From CAITWD01 sp963727285 (GTDB taxonomy: Bacteria; Actinomycetota; Thermoleophilia; Miltoncostaeales; Miltoncostaeaceae), in assembly GCA_963727285.1 (NCBI GenBank), contig CAVSFF010000003.1, positions 124,001-188,000 of the forward strand: DNA of 64,000 nucleotides. The letters run 5' to 3'. The notes under the pieces were generated by a model. The model was given only the letters and a program-made list of their open reading frames with translations. It was not told where the DNA came from and ran no database searches. Shown piece by piece: positions 9,302 through 17,248 of the stretch (position 1 is the first letter of the stretch; the number at the start of each line of letters is the position of its first letter). The position numbers and the translations under genes were made by a program.

Positions 9302-10173
9302 GCCGGCGCCCCGTCGGGCTCACGACGTCGCGGCAGCCGGACCCAGCGCGCACCCGCATATGCGAGAAACGCGAACGTCGTCGTAAAGAAGCCCAGGGGA
9401 TAGGGGGAAAAATACGCGCACGCCAGCGACAGCCACACGATCCCGACCGCGCATGCGACGCTTGCGACCATGCTCACGATCGGGCGCCCCGCCAGACGCT
9501 GGGCCGTCGCCGCCGGACTCACCAGGACCGCGAACACCAGCAGCGCACCGGTGATCTGCGTCGCCGCCGCGACGGTGATCCCCAGCGCCAGCATGAACCC
9601 GATCTCCAGGGCCCGCACCGGCACGCCGCGCGCCGCGGCGGCTTCAGGATCGAGGGACGCAAACAGCAACGGCCTGCCGATGACGAGGAGCACCCCGAGG
9701 ATCACGGCGGCGACGGCCGCCAATATCCACACCTGGGTGTCGGTCACGCCGAGAAACGAACCGAACAGCAGCCCGTCGAGGCCCCCGAGTACGCCGTGCG
9801 ACATCGCCAGCAGCACAAATCCCGCCGCGAGTCCGACGGCCTGGACGGTGCCGATGCGGGCGGATTGGATGCCGCCGTGGGAGTCATGGGCGTCCGGCCG
9901 ACGCGCCAGCACGACTGCGGCGATCCCGCATGCCAGGTAGTAGCCGAGCGCGCCCGGGAGCGCGAACAGCAGCCCGGCAGCGGCTCCCGGAAACGCCATG
10001 GTGGACAATGTATGCCCCGCGAATGTCTGTCGGCGAAGCACCATGTACCAGCCGACCGCGCCGGCCAGAACGGCGACGATCGTGCCCGCCGCCAGGGCCT
10101 GGACCATAAAGGGGTACGCCAGCAACTCGCGCAGGTCCCAGATCGGATTCCACGACGCCGACGGCGCGCTCAC
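9298..10173 (-). CDS. znuB: Zinc/manganese ABC transporter, first membrane permease
   Basis: A 291-residue ABC-3 family permease with about eight hydrophobic helices. The N-terminal WDLRELLAYPFMVQALAAG and the loop RPLLFASLDPEAAAARGVPV, which contacts the ATPase, are characteristic of ZnuB-type proteins. It overlaps the ATPase gene upstream and the second permease downstream by 4 bp each, so all four transport genes look like one coupled transcript. It would form the metal channel with the second permease. The metal could be Zn or Mn. Confidence 0.88.
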   Translation of the reverse strand: MSAPSASWNPIWDLRELLAYPFMVQALAAGTIVAVLAGAVGWYMVLRRQTFAGHTLSTMAFPGAAAGLLFALPGALGYYLACGIAAVVLARRPDAHDSHGGIQSARIGTVQAVGLAAGFVLLAMSHGVLGGLDGLLFGSFLGVTDTQVWILAAVAAVILGVLLVIGRPLLFASLDPEAAAARGVPVRALEIGFMLALGITVAAATQITGALLVFAVLVSPAATAQRLAGRPIVSMVASVACAVGIVWLSLACAYFSPYPLGFFTTTFAFLAYAGARWVRLPRRREPDGAPA

Positions 10174-11030
10174 GGGTGCTCCTGGTGGTCGTGGCGATGC
10201 CCGTGGTGGTGGGGGGCTTCCGGCTGACCGACCACGACGAGGCGCCCGTCACTGGTCGACAGGACCTCGATCGGCACGCCGAACAGCGCGGACAGGTTCT
10301 CGGTCGTGATCACCTCCCGGACCGACCCCTGCGACGCGCGGCCGTTCGCCACATACACGACATGGTCGAGCGCGGGCAACAGGGGATTGACGTCGTGCGC
10401 CACCAGCAGCGCCGCCACCCGCTGGGCCGAGCACACCTCGCGGATGAGGCGGACGACGGCGGCCTGATTGGGAAGATCGAGGCTGTCGAGCGGTTCATCG
10501 AGGATCAGCAGGGCGGGGTGCCGGACCACCGCCTGGGCGATCAGCAGCCGCTGCTGTTCGCCCCCTGACAGCTCGCCGAACGGCCGGTCCGCGTACGCCG
10601 CGGCCTCGACCAGCTCGAGCACTTCGTCGATCCGGCGGGATTCGTCACGACGACGACCGCGTCCGAGAATCGGGAACGGAACCCCCCACTGCGCACCGGT
10701 GAGGCCGAGGCGCACGAGCTCGCGGCCCTGGATCCTGCCCGCGGCCGCCAGGTCCCGGTGTTGCGGCAGGTACCCGATCGCGTCCCGGTGCACCCCGGGC
10801 GCGGCCCCCAGCACCCGGGCGGACCCCGACTCGAGCGTGAGCATCCCCAGCAGAACCTTCAGCATGGTCGACTTTCCGGCGCCGTTCGGGCCGAGGATCG
10901 CCGTGAACTCCCCGGCGGCGATCTCGACCGAGACGTCCGACCAGATCACCCGTCTGCCGACCTGCACCGTGGCGTGGCGAAGCTCCACGACCGGCGCCCC
11001 ATCCCGATCGCGGGTTGTGTCGGGACTCAC
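10170..11030 (-). CDS. znuC: Zinc/manganese ABC transporter ATP-binding protein
   Basis: A 286-residue ABC ATPase. It shows Walker A GPNGAGKST, the Q-loop region YLPQHRDL, signature LSGGEQQRL, Walker B LLILDEP and the H-loop VAHDVNPL. The start is placed at the GTG whose GTGA overlaps the stop of the binding-protein gene; a longer ATG start (11090) would intrude 60 bp into that gene. After the ATPase core, the C-terminus ends in a His-rich tail (HHHGHRHDH), common in zinc and manganese transporter ATPases and possibly metal-sensing. It drives import by the two downstream permeases. Confidence 0.92.
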   Translation of the reverse strand: MSPDTTRDRDGAPVVELRHATVQVGRRVIWSDVSVEIAAGEFTAILGPNGAGKSTMLKVLLGMLTLESGSARVLGAAPGVHRDAIGYLPQHRDLAAAGRIQGRELVRLGLTGAQWGVPFPILGRGRRRDESRRIDEVLELVEAAAYADRPFGELSGGEQQRLLIAQAVVRHPALLILDEPLDSLDLPNQAAVVRLIREVCSAQRVAALLVAHDVNPLLPALDHVVYVANGRASQGSVREVITTENLSALFGVPIEVLSTSDGRLVVVGQPEAPHHHGHRHDHQEHP

Positions 11031-11956
11031 CGGCTGCTCCCGTCGCGATCGAGCGCGACCGCGAGGGCCCGCAGCTGCCGTGTCTGCCACACCCCGAAGT
11101 CCGCGTTGGCGGGATCCGGGGTCTCGGTCACCGCGACGACCGGGATCCCGGCCGCGCGCGCCATCCCGGTCAGGATCTGCACGTTCGGCGTCGTGTTCTG
11201 TGTGTTGACGACCCAGACTGTGATCTCGTGACGGGAGATCTGCTGTTCGGCCGTTGCCATGTCCGCCGGGGAGACATCGGTTCCGTCGCTCACGGCGCGC
11301 AGCAGCGCCCCGGGGGTGAGGACACGCAATCCGAGGGACGCGGCGAGTGGCGCGACGACGCTCTCCGACGCGCCGATCGGCGCGCCCGCGTGGCGGGCCC
11401 GGATCGCCGCGATCGTCCGGAAGTAGTCACCGAGCTCGACGTGCAAGAAGCGGGCGTGGCGGTCGCGCAGATAGGCGGCGTCGCGCGGAGCCGCCCTGAT
11501 CAACGCCGCCGTGATCACGGACGCGATCCGGACGACATCGGCGGGCGCGTACCAGCGGTGGGGATTGGCACCGTCCGGGAGTCCGAGCGTCGCCCCGACA
11601 TCGATGGTCACCCGACCGGCGGGGGAATCGGCGGCCAACAGCTGGGACGCCCACGGGTCATAGCCGAGCCCGTTGACGATCGCCACGCGCGCGTCGGCAA
11701 ACGCGCGGGCGTCGGCCGCCTCCGGCTCATAGCTGTGCGGGTCCACCGCCGGGCTCGAGACGATGCTGGTGACCGTCGTCACCTTGCCGCCCAAACTTGC
11801 CGCCACGGCACCCCAGGTGCGCTCGGCGGCCACCACCTGCACCCCCGCGGGGCGTACGCGGGTTCCCAAGGACGCACATCCGGCGAGGGCGAGCGCGACC
11901 GCCAGCACGGCGGCGAGGACCACCCGGCGGGGAGGGCGGCGGCAACGTGGGTCCAT
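11027..11956 (-). CDS. znuA: Zinc/manganese-binding lipoprotein of ABC transporter
   Basis: A 309-residue substrate-binding protein. An Arg-rich n-region and hydrophobic helix lead to the lipobox ALAGC (Cys27), so it is a membrane-anchored lipoprotein. Candidate metal ligands are His in DPHSYEP and in NPHRWY, and Glu in GASESVV, where zinc-type proteins often have His and manganese-type proteins Glu. The C-terminal VTETPDP segment is typical of actinobacterial ZnuA-like proteins. No His/Asp-rich loop is present. It is the first gene of the transport operon, directly downstream of the Fur-family regulator gene, and its promoter carries a Fur/Zur-type box. Metal specificity remains open. Confidence 0.87.
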   Translation of the reverse strand: MDPRCRRPPRRVVLAAVLAVALALAGCASLGTRVRPAGVQVVAAERTWGAVAASLGGKVTTVTSIVSSPAVDPHSYEPEAADARAFADARVAIVNGLGYDPWASQLLAADSPAGRVTIDVGATLGLPDGANPHRWYAPADVVRIASVITAALIRAAPRDAAYLRDRHARFLHVELGDYFRTIAAIRARHAGAPIGASESVVAPLAASLGLRVLTPGALLRAVSDGTDVSPADMATAEQQISRHEITVWVVNTQNTTPNVQILTGMARAAGIPVVAVTETPDPANADFGVWQTRQLRALAVALDRDGSSR

Positions 11957-11964
11957 GACCGGCG

Positions 11965-11970
11965 ATTATA
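11965..11970 (-). promoter_or_regulatory. znuA -10 box (TATAAT)
   Basis: A consensus TATAAT on the minus strand lies 8 nt before the znuA ATG. The transcript would therefore start at or within a base or two of the ATG (leaderless). The -35 region would fall inside the adjacent Fur/Zur box. Confidence 0.6.
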
Positions 11971-11978
11971 CGCAAGAC

Positions 11979-11993
11979 TGAGACTCACTCTCA
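11979..11993 (-). promoter_or_regulatory. Fur/Zur-type operator over the znuA promoter
   Basis: TGAGACTCACTCTCA is a perfect 5-bp inverted repeat with a 5-bp centre. It fits the Fur-family 7-1-7 pattern TGANAATNATTNTCA except at two inner positions. It covers the spacer and -35 region of the znuA promoter, between the Fur-family gene and its presumed target. Metal-loaded regulator bound here would block RNA polymerase. Confidence 0.65.
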
Positions 11994-12036
11994 TTAGAAA
12001 CACCCGCCGCGACGTTTCGCACAGCTGCGGCCGCGC

Positions 12037-12498
12037 TCAGGCCGACCCGGACCTCGCGCCGTTGCAGTTCCTGCAGACGCCGCGCAGCAGAACGTCGTGG
12101 TCGTCGATCCTCATGCCCAAACGGTCGCCGAGCCGGTCGATCGCCGCTTCGAGGTCGGGGTCGTCGAACGCCGTCAGTGTGCCGCAGGTCTCGCACACCA
12201 CGTGGTGGTGATGGTGGCCGTCGGAGCGGGCGGGCTCAAAGCAGGCCTCGGAGCGTCCCAGGTCCAGACGTTTGACCAGGCCGTGCTCGGCAAGGGTGTC
12301 GAGCGCCCGGTAGATGCTCGCCCGCCCGATCGGCCGCCCGCGCTGGCGAAGCGCGCCCTCGATGTCGTGCGCGCTGACCGCGCACGACTGCGCCGCCAAC
12401 AGATCGATGACCTCATCCCGGGCGCCGCCGCGGCGATGACCTGCGTCCTCAAGGACCGAGTGGGCGTACGCGCCCCAGCTGGGATCGTGGATCGGCAT
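12037..12498 (-). CDS. zur: Fur-family metal regulator (Zur-like)
   Basis: A 153-residue Fur-family repressor. Winged-helix residues 25-85 include the recognition helix RASIYRALDTLAEHGLV; the dimerisation domain follows. The structural zinc site is complete, Cys102-X2-Cys105 and Cys142-X2-Cys145, and a run of five His (95-99) precedes it and belongs to the metal-sensing site. Adjacency to znuABC and the operator over znuA argue for Zur (or a Mn-sensing Mur) instead of Fur. Its own start has TAGGGT 8 nt upstream and no Shine-Dalgarno, so it too may be leaderless. Only 80 bp separate it from znuA. Confidence 0.88.
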   Translation of the reverse strand: MPIHDPSWGAYAHSVLEDAGHRRGGARDEVIDLLAAQSCAVSAHDIEGALRQRGRPIGRASIYRALDTLAEHGLVKRLDLGRSEACFEPARSDGHHHHHVVCETCGTLTAFDDPDLEAAIDRLGDRLGMRIDDHDVLLRGVCRNCNGARSGSA

Positions 12499-12506
12499 GT
12501 CGGGAC

Positions 12507-12512
12507 ACCCTA
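12507..12512 (-). promoter_or_regulatory. Putative -10 box (TAGGGT) for leaderless zur
   Basis: TAGGGT on the minus strand is 8 nt before the ATG of the Fur-family gene. No ribosome-binding site fits between them. Confidence 0.35.
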
Positions 12513-12542
12513 GCGCCGTACCGGGTCCGGTCGGCGCCCGGC

Positions 12543-13343
12543 CTAGCGGGGCAGGGCCGCGGATCCCTCGGCGGCACGGACCTCGCGTGCAAACTCACGC
12601 CCGGCACCGATAACCAGCTCGAACACGTTGGCCTTGGGCGTGACAAAGCGCGGCGGCTCCGGGAGTTGACCCATCAGATCCGTGACGACAAGGACCTGGC
12701 CGTCGGTACCGGTTCCGGCGGCGATGCCGATCGTGGGGGCCGCGACCGCCGCGGTCACTGCCGCCGCCGCATCCGCATCGACGGCCTCGATGACGATGGC
12801 AAAACAGCCGGCGCGGTCGAGCGCCACCGCATCCGCGGTGATTTGCCGCGCCTCGTCGGCGGTCTTGCCGCGGCGTCGGCGCTCCGTGTGGGTCTGCGGC
12901 AACAGGCCGACATGGCCCATGACCGGAATGCCGTCGGCGATGATCGCCTCCACCTGTGGCAGGAGCGCGCCCTCGAGCTTGACGCTCATCGCGCCCGCGG
13001 CGATCAGCGCACGTGCGCTCGCGACCGCCTCGTCGGGCGTGCGGTACGTGTCGTGGGGCAGATCGCCAACCAGATGCGTCCGCGTGACACCGCGATGGAC
13101 GGCGCGGATGTGATGACACATCATCGCCAGCGACACCTCGCGCGTCGACGGCAACCCGAGCTCGACCTCGCCGAGGCTGTCGCCCACCAGGATCAGATCC
13201 AACCCGGATGCGTCGAGTGCGAGTGCGGTCGGGTAGTCGTAGGCCGTGAGCATCGCCAGGCGGCGGCGCCCTTTGCTGGCGCGGATCTCCGACGCCGACT
13301 GGCCGGACGGGCCGTCGGCGGCCAGACGGGGGCCGCCGTACAT
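12543..13343 (-). CDS. panB: Ketopantoate hydroxymethyltransferase
   Basis: A 266-residue PanB. It transfers a hydroxymethyl group from methylene-THF to 2-ketoisovalerate, the first committed step to pantothenate and CoA. Visible marks are the TAYDYPTA start of the barrel, the metal/substrate segment LVGDSLGEVELG, KLEGA, PVMGHVGLLPQ and the catalytic-Glu region FAIVIEAVDA. The start ATG has AGGGGG seven bases upstream. It is the last gene of a panC-panD-panB operon, 2 bp after panD. The C-terminus is slightly trimmed compared with enterobacterial PanB but holds all active-site segments. Confidence 0.95.
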   Translation of the reverse strand: MYGGPRLAADGPSGQSASEIRASKGRRRLAMLTAYDYPTALALDASGLDLILVGDSLGEVELGLPSTREVSLAMMCHHIRAVHRGVTRTHLVGDLPHDTYRTPDEAVASARALIAAGAMSVKLEGALLPQVEAIIADGIPVMGHVGLLPQTHTERRRRGKTADEARQITADAVALDRAGCFAIVIEAVDADAAAAVTAAVAAPTIGIAAGTGTDGQVLVVTDLMGQLPEPPRFVTPKANVFELVIGAGREFAREVRAAEGSAALPR

Positions 13344-13345
13344 GG

Positions 13346-13744
13346 CTATTCCCCCTGCCAGCCGGCCGGCAACGATTCGGGCAACAGGTCGATCTCCCGA
13401 TTGCCCTCATCCACATGCACGACAATCGGCTCGAAGCCTTCGGTGTCCGCCTCGGCGTACTGCGCGTAGGAGAGCACGATCACCAAGTCGCCCGGCTGGG
13501 CGAGCCGTGCCGCCGCCCCGTTCAGACAGATGACGCCGCTGCCGCGCGCTCCTTCAATCGCGTACGTCTCGAAGCGTGCCCCGTTGTTGATGTTCACGAT
13601 GGCCACGTGCTCATAGGGGCGGATGTCCGCCGCGTCGAGCAGATCGGTGTCCACCGTGATGCTGCCGACGTAGTTGAGGTTCGCGTCGGTGACGGTGGCG
13701 CGGTGGATCTTGCTCTTGAGCATGGTGCGGGTGACAGGCGGCAC
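13346..13744 (-). CDS. panD: Aspartate 1-decarboxylase precursor
   Basis: A 132-residue pyruvoyl-dependent enzyme making beta-alanine for pantothenate. The self-cleavage site Gly-Ser in NYVGSITVD is intact, so the Ser can become the pyruvoyl cofactor. The catalytic regions KSKIHRATVT and VNINNGARFETY (Arg, Thr, Tyr) are present. The start is a GTG with GGAGG four bases upstream; an internal Met at residue 8 would give the shorter MLKSKIHR form. It lies 18 bp after panC and 2 bp before panB. Confidence 0.95.
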   Translation of the reverse strand: MPPVTRTMLKSKIHRATVTDANLNYVGSITVDTDLLDAADIRPYEHVAIVNINNGARFETYAIEGARGSGVICLNGAAARLAQPGDLVIVLSYAQYAEADTEGFEPIVVHVDEGNREIDLLPESLPAGWQGE

Positions 13745-13762
13745 GGTGCCTCCGGGTCGTGG

Positions 13763-14653
13763 TTAGGTCGGGATCAGAACGGTGTTGTCGAGCAGCCGCG
13801 TCGCGCCCACGCGGGCGGCAACGCACAGGACCGCCGGACGATCGAAGCGCGGCAGGGGCAGGAATGAGTCCGGGTCGACGAGGGCCACGTAGTCCGGGAC
13901 GACCCCGTCGGCGTGATCGAGCACCGCTTCGGCGGCGTGCGCGATCGCGGACACGTCCTGTGTATCCGCGGCAACCGCGCTCGCCGCCTGGACGCTCTTG
14001 GGAACGGCCAGCGCCGCGGTCCGCTCCGCAGCACTCGAGGTACCGGTTACGGCTGCTCATGGCGAGTCCGTCAGCCTCGCGGACGATGGGATGCACGACG
14101 AGCGCGATGTCATCGAGATCGAGATCGCGCATCATCTGCCGGACCACGGCCACTTGCTGGGCATCCTTCTGCCCGAGGACCAGCGTGTCCGGCCGCACCA
14201 TTCCCAACAGCTTGAGGACGACGGTCGCGACGCCGGAGAAATGGGTCGGCCGCAGCGCCCCTTCGAGCCCGGACGCCGGGCCCGCGACCGTCACGGTGGT
14301 GCAAGAGCCGTCCGGGTAGACCTCGTCGGCGGACGGGGCGAACACCGACCTCGGCGCCCGCCTCGATGGCCAAGGTGACGTCGGCGCGTTCCTGGCGCGG
14401 ATAGCGGTCGAGGTCTTCGCTCGGCGCAAACTGGGTCGGGTTGACGAAGATGCTGACCACCACGCGTTCACCGCGGGCCGCACTCGACCGGATCAGCGCG
14501 AGATGCCCATCGTGGAGCGCCGCCCATCGTGGGCACCAACGTCACGTGGCCCCCGTGTGCGCGAATCTCGCGGACGCGGCGGCGGATCTCGGCTACCGAC
14601 CTCAGGACGGCCACGGACACCGTGGCCTCAGTCTGTGCTGAAGCGTTCGACAT
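13763..14653 (-). CDS. panC: Pantothenate synthetase, broken by three frame shifts
   Basis: PanC joins pantoate and beta-alanine with ATP. The coding sequence is spread over the three minus-strand frames: the N-terminus to VPTMG, then the frame reading VSIFVNPTQFAPSEDLDRYP, then the frame with LVLGQKDAQQVAVVRQM and SSRNRYLE, then the C-terminus ALVDPDSFLP to the stop. Breaks fall near 14522, 14345 and 14038. All conserved segments survive, including the ATP-binding HIGH-like loop (HDGH) if the first break is repaired. The neighbours panD and panB are intact and the pathway needs this enzyme, so read or assembly errors are more likely than a true pseudogene. Confidence 0.85.
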
Positions 14654-14838
14654 CTCACCGATGTAGGGCTACCGGACCATGCGGCCGCGGCATTCCGTTT
14701 GACGGGGCATTCCCGCGAGGACTCGGTGGACTCCAACTCCGCGATTGCGACGCAGATGCCGGGTTCCGAGATTCGGGGGGAGTCTAGACCTCGTCGGGAA
14801 CCGGACGCAAGGGCGTGCGCCCCGTCCGGACGAGCGGC

Positions 14839-14844
14839 TACGCT
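14839..14844 (+). promoter_or_regulatory. Putative -10 box (TACGCT) for leaderless udg
   Basis: TACGCT lies 8 nt before the ATG of the uracil-DNA glycosylase gene, in the ~200-bp gap divergent to panC. The rest of that gap (14654-14838) shows no gene or other clear signal. Confidence 0.35.
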
Positions 14845-14852
14845 GACCCCGG

Positions 14853-15557
14853 ATGCACGCGGACCACACGGATCGCCCTGCCGAACTCGGCGCGTACCAC
14901 CACGACGAGATCATGTCGTGCACGCGATGCCCGCTGCACGCCACGCGGACCCAAGCGGTTCCGGGCAGCGGGAATCCGAACGCGCAGGTCATGTTCATCG
15001 GCGAAGCCCCCGGCTATCACGAGGACCGTCAGGGCGTCCCGTTCGTCGGGCAGGCGGGAAAGCTCTTGGACCAGTTGCTGGAGGGGATCGGCCTCGCCCG
15101 CGAGGACGTCTTCATCGCCAACGTGCTCAAGTGTCGCCCGCCGGAGAACCGCGATCCGCTCCCGGCCGAGATCGCGGCCTGCCAGGACCACCTGTTCCGG
15201 CAGGTGCAGATCATCCGGCCTCGCTTGATCTGCACGCTCGGCAACTTCGCGACCAAGCTCCTGTCCGGGCGTCCGGACGGCATCTCGCGGGTCCACGGAT
15301 GCGAGCTGGAGATTTCGCTGGGCGGGACCCCGACCATGCTCTACCCGCTCTACCATCCCGCCGCAGCGCTCTACATGCCGACGATGCGGTCGGTGCTGCA
15401 GGACGACTTCGCGCGTATCCCCGCACTGATCGGCGTCGGCGCCGCCGGAGGGACCGCGACGGCGCCGGAGCGCACCAGCATCGACAGTGACCGGCCGGTG
15501 GCGGCAGAACGTCCACCGACCACAAGCGGGCCGGCGACCCAACTGGACCTGTTTTGA
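14853..15557 (+). CDS. udg: Family-4 (Fe-S) uracil-DNA glycosylase
   Basis: A 234-residue thermostable-type uracil-DNA glycosylase that removes uracil from DNA in base excision repair. Four Cys fit the family-4 iron-sulfur cluster: the CTRC pair near residue 23, the Cys in LKCRPPENRDP and the Cys in EIAACQDHLF. The uracil-pocket motif GEAPGYHEDRQGVPFVG and the C-terminal HPAA motif are intact. About 45 low-complexity residues follow HPAA and end in QLDLF, which resembles a sliding-clamp binding tail. Its stop overlaps the TTG start of tsaE. Confidence 0.93.
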   Translation: MHADHTDRPAELGAYHHDEIMSCTRCPLHATRTQAVPGSGNPNAQVMFIGEAPGYHEDRQGVPFVGQAGKLLDQLLEGIGLAREDVFIANVLKCRPPENRDPLPAEIAACQDHLFRQVQIIRPRLICTLGNFATKLLSGRPDGISRVHGCELEISLGGTPTMLYPLYHPAAALYMPTMRSVLQDDFARIPALIGVGAAGGTATAPERTSIDSDRPVAAERPPTTSGPATQLDLF

Positions 15558-16066
15558 CCGACCGATCCGGCGCGCCCGGCGCGCAGGAGTGGGAGTCCGG
15601 CTCAGCCGAGGACACGGCGGAACTCGCCGGTGCCTTGGCCGTCCTCCTCGGTCCAGGAGATGTCGTGACCCTCCGCGGTGACCTCGGGACGGGCAAGACC
15701 ACCCTCACGCGGGCCCTCGCCCGGGCCCTGGGGATCGTCGATCGAATCACGAGTCCGACCTTTGCGCTTGCCCAACGCTACGACGGGACCGTTCCCCTGG
15801 TGCACCTGGATCTGTACCGGCTCACCGGTGCCGACGCGGAGGAACTCGGGCTGCTGTTCGACGACACGAGCGACGCGGTCACGGTGGTCGAATGGCCCGA
15901 GCAACTCGGCAGCGGCATCCCGAGCCCGCGGATCGCGATCACACTGAGCCACGCGGGGGGCGACCGGCGCTTGGTAGCGTTGGAGGGCGCCGATGCCGCC
16001 ACGCGGAGCCGGCTCGCTGACATCGTTGCTGACCTTCGCTCTCGACACCTCGACGCCGAGCCCTAG
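15554..16066 (+). CDS. tsaE: tRNA t6A biosynthesis ATPase
   Basis: A 170-residue P-loop protein of the TsaE (YjeE) family. With TsaB and TsaD it installs threonylcarbamoyl on A37 of ANN-decoding tRNAs. Walker A is GDLGTGKTTL, followed by the family marks ITSPTFAL and HLDLYRL and the VVEWPE segment. It starts at a TTG overlapping the udg stop and heads the tsaE-tsaB-rimI-tsaD cluster. It is a little longer than E. coli TsaE, with extra residues at both ends. Confidence 0.93.
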   Translation: MTDRSGAPGAQEWESGSAEDTAELAGALAVLLGPGDVVTLRGDLGTGKTTLTRALARALGIVDRITSPTFALAQRYDGTVPLVHLDLYRLTGADAEELGLLFDDTSDAVTVVEWPEQLGSGIPSPRIAITLSHAGGDRRLVALEGADAATRSRLADIVADLRSRHLDAEP

Positions 16067-16733
16067 CCTCGCGATAACCCGTGGAGACTCCCTCCTCGGG
16101 GAGCTCTGGTTGGGGCCGGAGCCGGGCGCCGGGCGCCGGGTCCTCGAGGGCGCCCATCACCTGCTGGCGGCCCTCGAGATCGACTTCCTGGAACTTGAGC
16201 GCACCGTCGTCGGCGTCGGCCCGGGAGGGTTCACCGGCCTGCGTATCGGCCTGGCCACCGCCGACGCCCTCGGGCAGTCGATCGGGTGCGCGGTCGTCGG
16301 CGTCGTCTCGCTTGAGGCACTCGCCGCCGGTGTCGCGGAGTCCGCGCAGGCCGGCACGCTCGTCCTGGCCGCCCACGACGCGCGCCGACGCGAGCTGTTC
16401 GCGGCCGCCTATCTGACTGGCCCCGGGGCGGAGCTCACCGAGGTCCTGCCGCCCGTGGCCCTCGGCCCCGCGCCGTTGGCCGCCCGCATCCGGGATCTGG
16501 TCGGCGCCGAGACGCCTGTCGTCGCCGTCGGATCGGGTGCCATCGTCGGCGCCGACGCGCTTCGGGACGCCGGCATCGAGGTGCCCCCGACCGACTACGC
16601 AGTCCACCGCCTGCGGGCGGCCGCACTCGTCGGCCGTGTGGGAGCCGGCACGGGCAGATCCAGCACACCGGTCTACGCCCGGCTTCCCGACGCCGAGGTC
16701 TACCGCCTCAACGCCGCGAAGGGGAGCGCCTGA
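16026..16733 (+). CDS. tsaB: tRNA t6A complex subunit TsaB
   Basis: An ASKHA-fold protein of about 235 residues, the non-catalytic partner of TsaD. The N-terminal TFALDTSTPSPSLAI and the GVGPGGFTGLRIGLATADAL signature are clear. The start is uncertain: the TTG at 16026 gives the usual short lead into LDTSTP, whereas ATG 15993 adds 11 residues and overlaps tsaE by 74 bp. It ends by 1-bp overlap with rimI. Confidence 0.9.
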   Translation: MLTFALDTSTPSPSLAITRGDSLLGELWLGPEPGAGRRVLEGAHHLLAALEIDFLELERTVVGVGPGGFTGLRIGLATADALGQSIGCAVVGVVSLEALAAGVAESAQAGTLVLAAHDARRRELFAAAYLTGPGAELTEVLPPVALGPAPLAARIRDLVGAETPVVAVGSGAIVGADALRDAGIEVPPTDYAVHRLRAAALVGRVGAGTGRSSTPVYARLPDAEVYRLNAAKGSA

Positions 16734-17248
16734 TGGCGCGACTGACCGGCCACGGCGGACGGGCCAAGCCTCAGGTGGAACACCATCCGCGGGTTCGGGC
16801 GATGCGCATGACCGACGTCGCGCACGTGCACGCCATCGACTGCGCGGTCTCGGCGATCCCGTGGCCGCGCCACATGCTGCACGCCGAACTCGGTAAGTCG
16901 GGCACGATCGACATCGTGTGCGTGATCGGCAGCGAGGTGGTCGGATTCGTTCTGGCCTCGCGGTATGCGGATGTCTGGCATGTCCTGAATGTCGGAGTGC
17001 GACCCGATCACTGGCGGCGGGGCATCGGACGCCTGCTGATGACCGACGCGCTTGCGCGCGGCGATCAGGTGCCCAACCTCGGCTACACCCTCGAGGTCCG
17101 CGTCTCGAACGCCCCGGCGATCGCGCTCTACCGCACGTTGGGGTTCGTCGATCACGGTGCCCGGCCGGGGTACTACAGCGACAACAACGAGGACGCCCTG
17201 ATCATGTGGCGGGGCGGGGACCCCGAACAGCTCGGGGTCGGGGCATGA
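16733..17248 (+). CDS. rimI: Ribosomal-protein S18-alanine N-acetyltransferase-like GNAT
   Basis: A 171-residue GNAT acetyltransferase. The acetyl-CoA loop is RRGIGRLLM, preceded by LNVGVRPDHW and followed by LEVRVSNAPAIALYRTLGF, the pattern of RimI. It has a 22-residue N-terminal extension before the domain. Position between tsaB and tsaD is the usual RimI context. The stop overlaps the tsaD start (ATGA). The protein target in this organism is inferred from the family. Confidence 0.88.
   Translation: MARLTGHGGRAKPQVEHHPRVRAMRMTDVAHVHAIDCAVSAIPWPRHMLHAELGKSGTIDIVCVIGSEVVGFVLASRYADVWHVLNVGVRPDHWRRGIGRLLMTDALARGDQVPNLGYTLEVRVSNAPAIALYRTLGFVDHGARPGYYSDNNEDALIMWRGGDPEQLGVGA

Noticed and set aside
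14654..14838. Gap between panC and udg as a possible home of an RNA gene or operator
   Set aside because: No tRNA-like T-loop, no strong hairpin and no inverted repeat was found apart from the TACGCT box just downstream.
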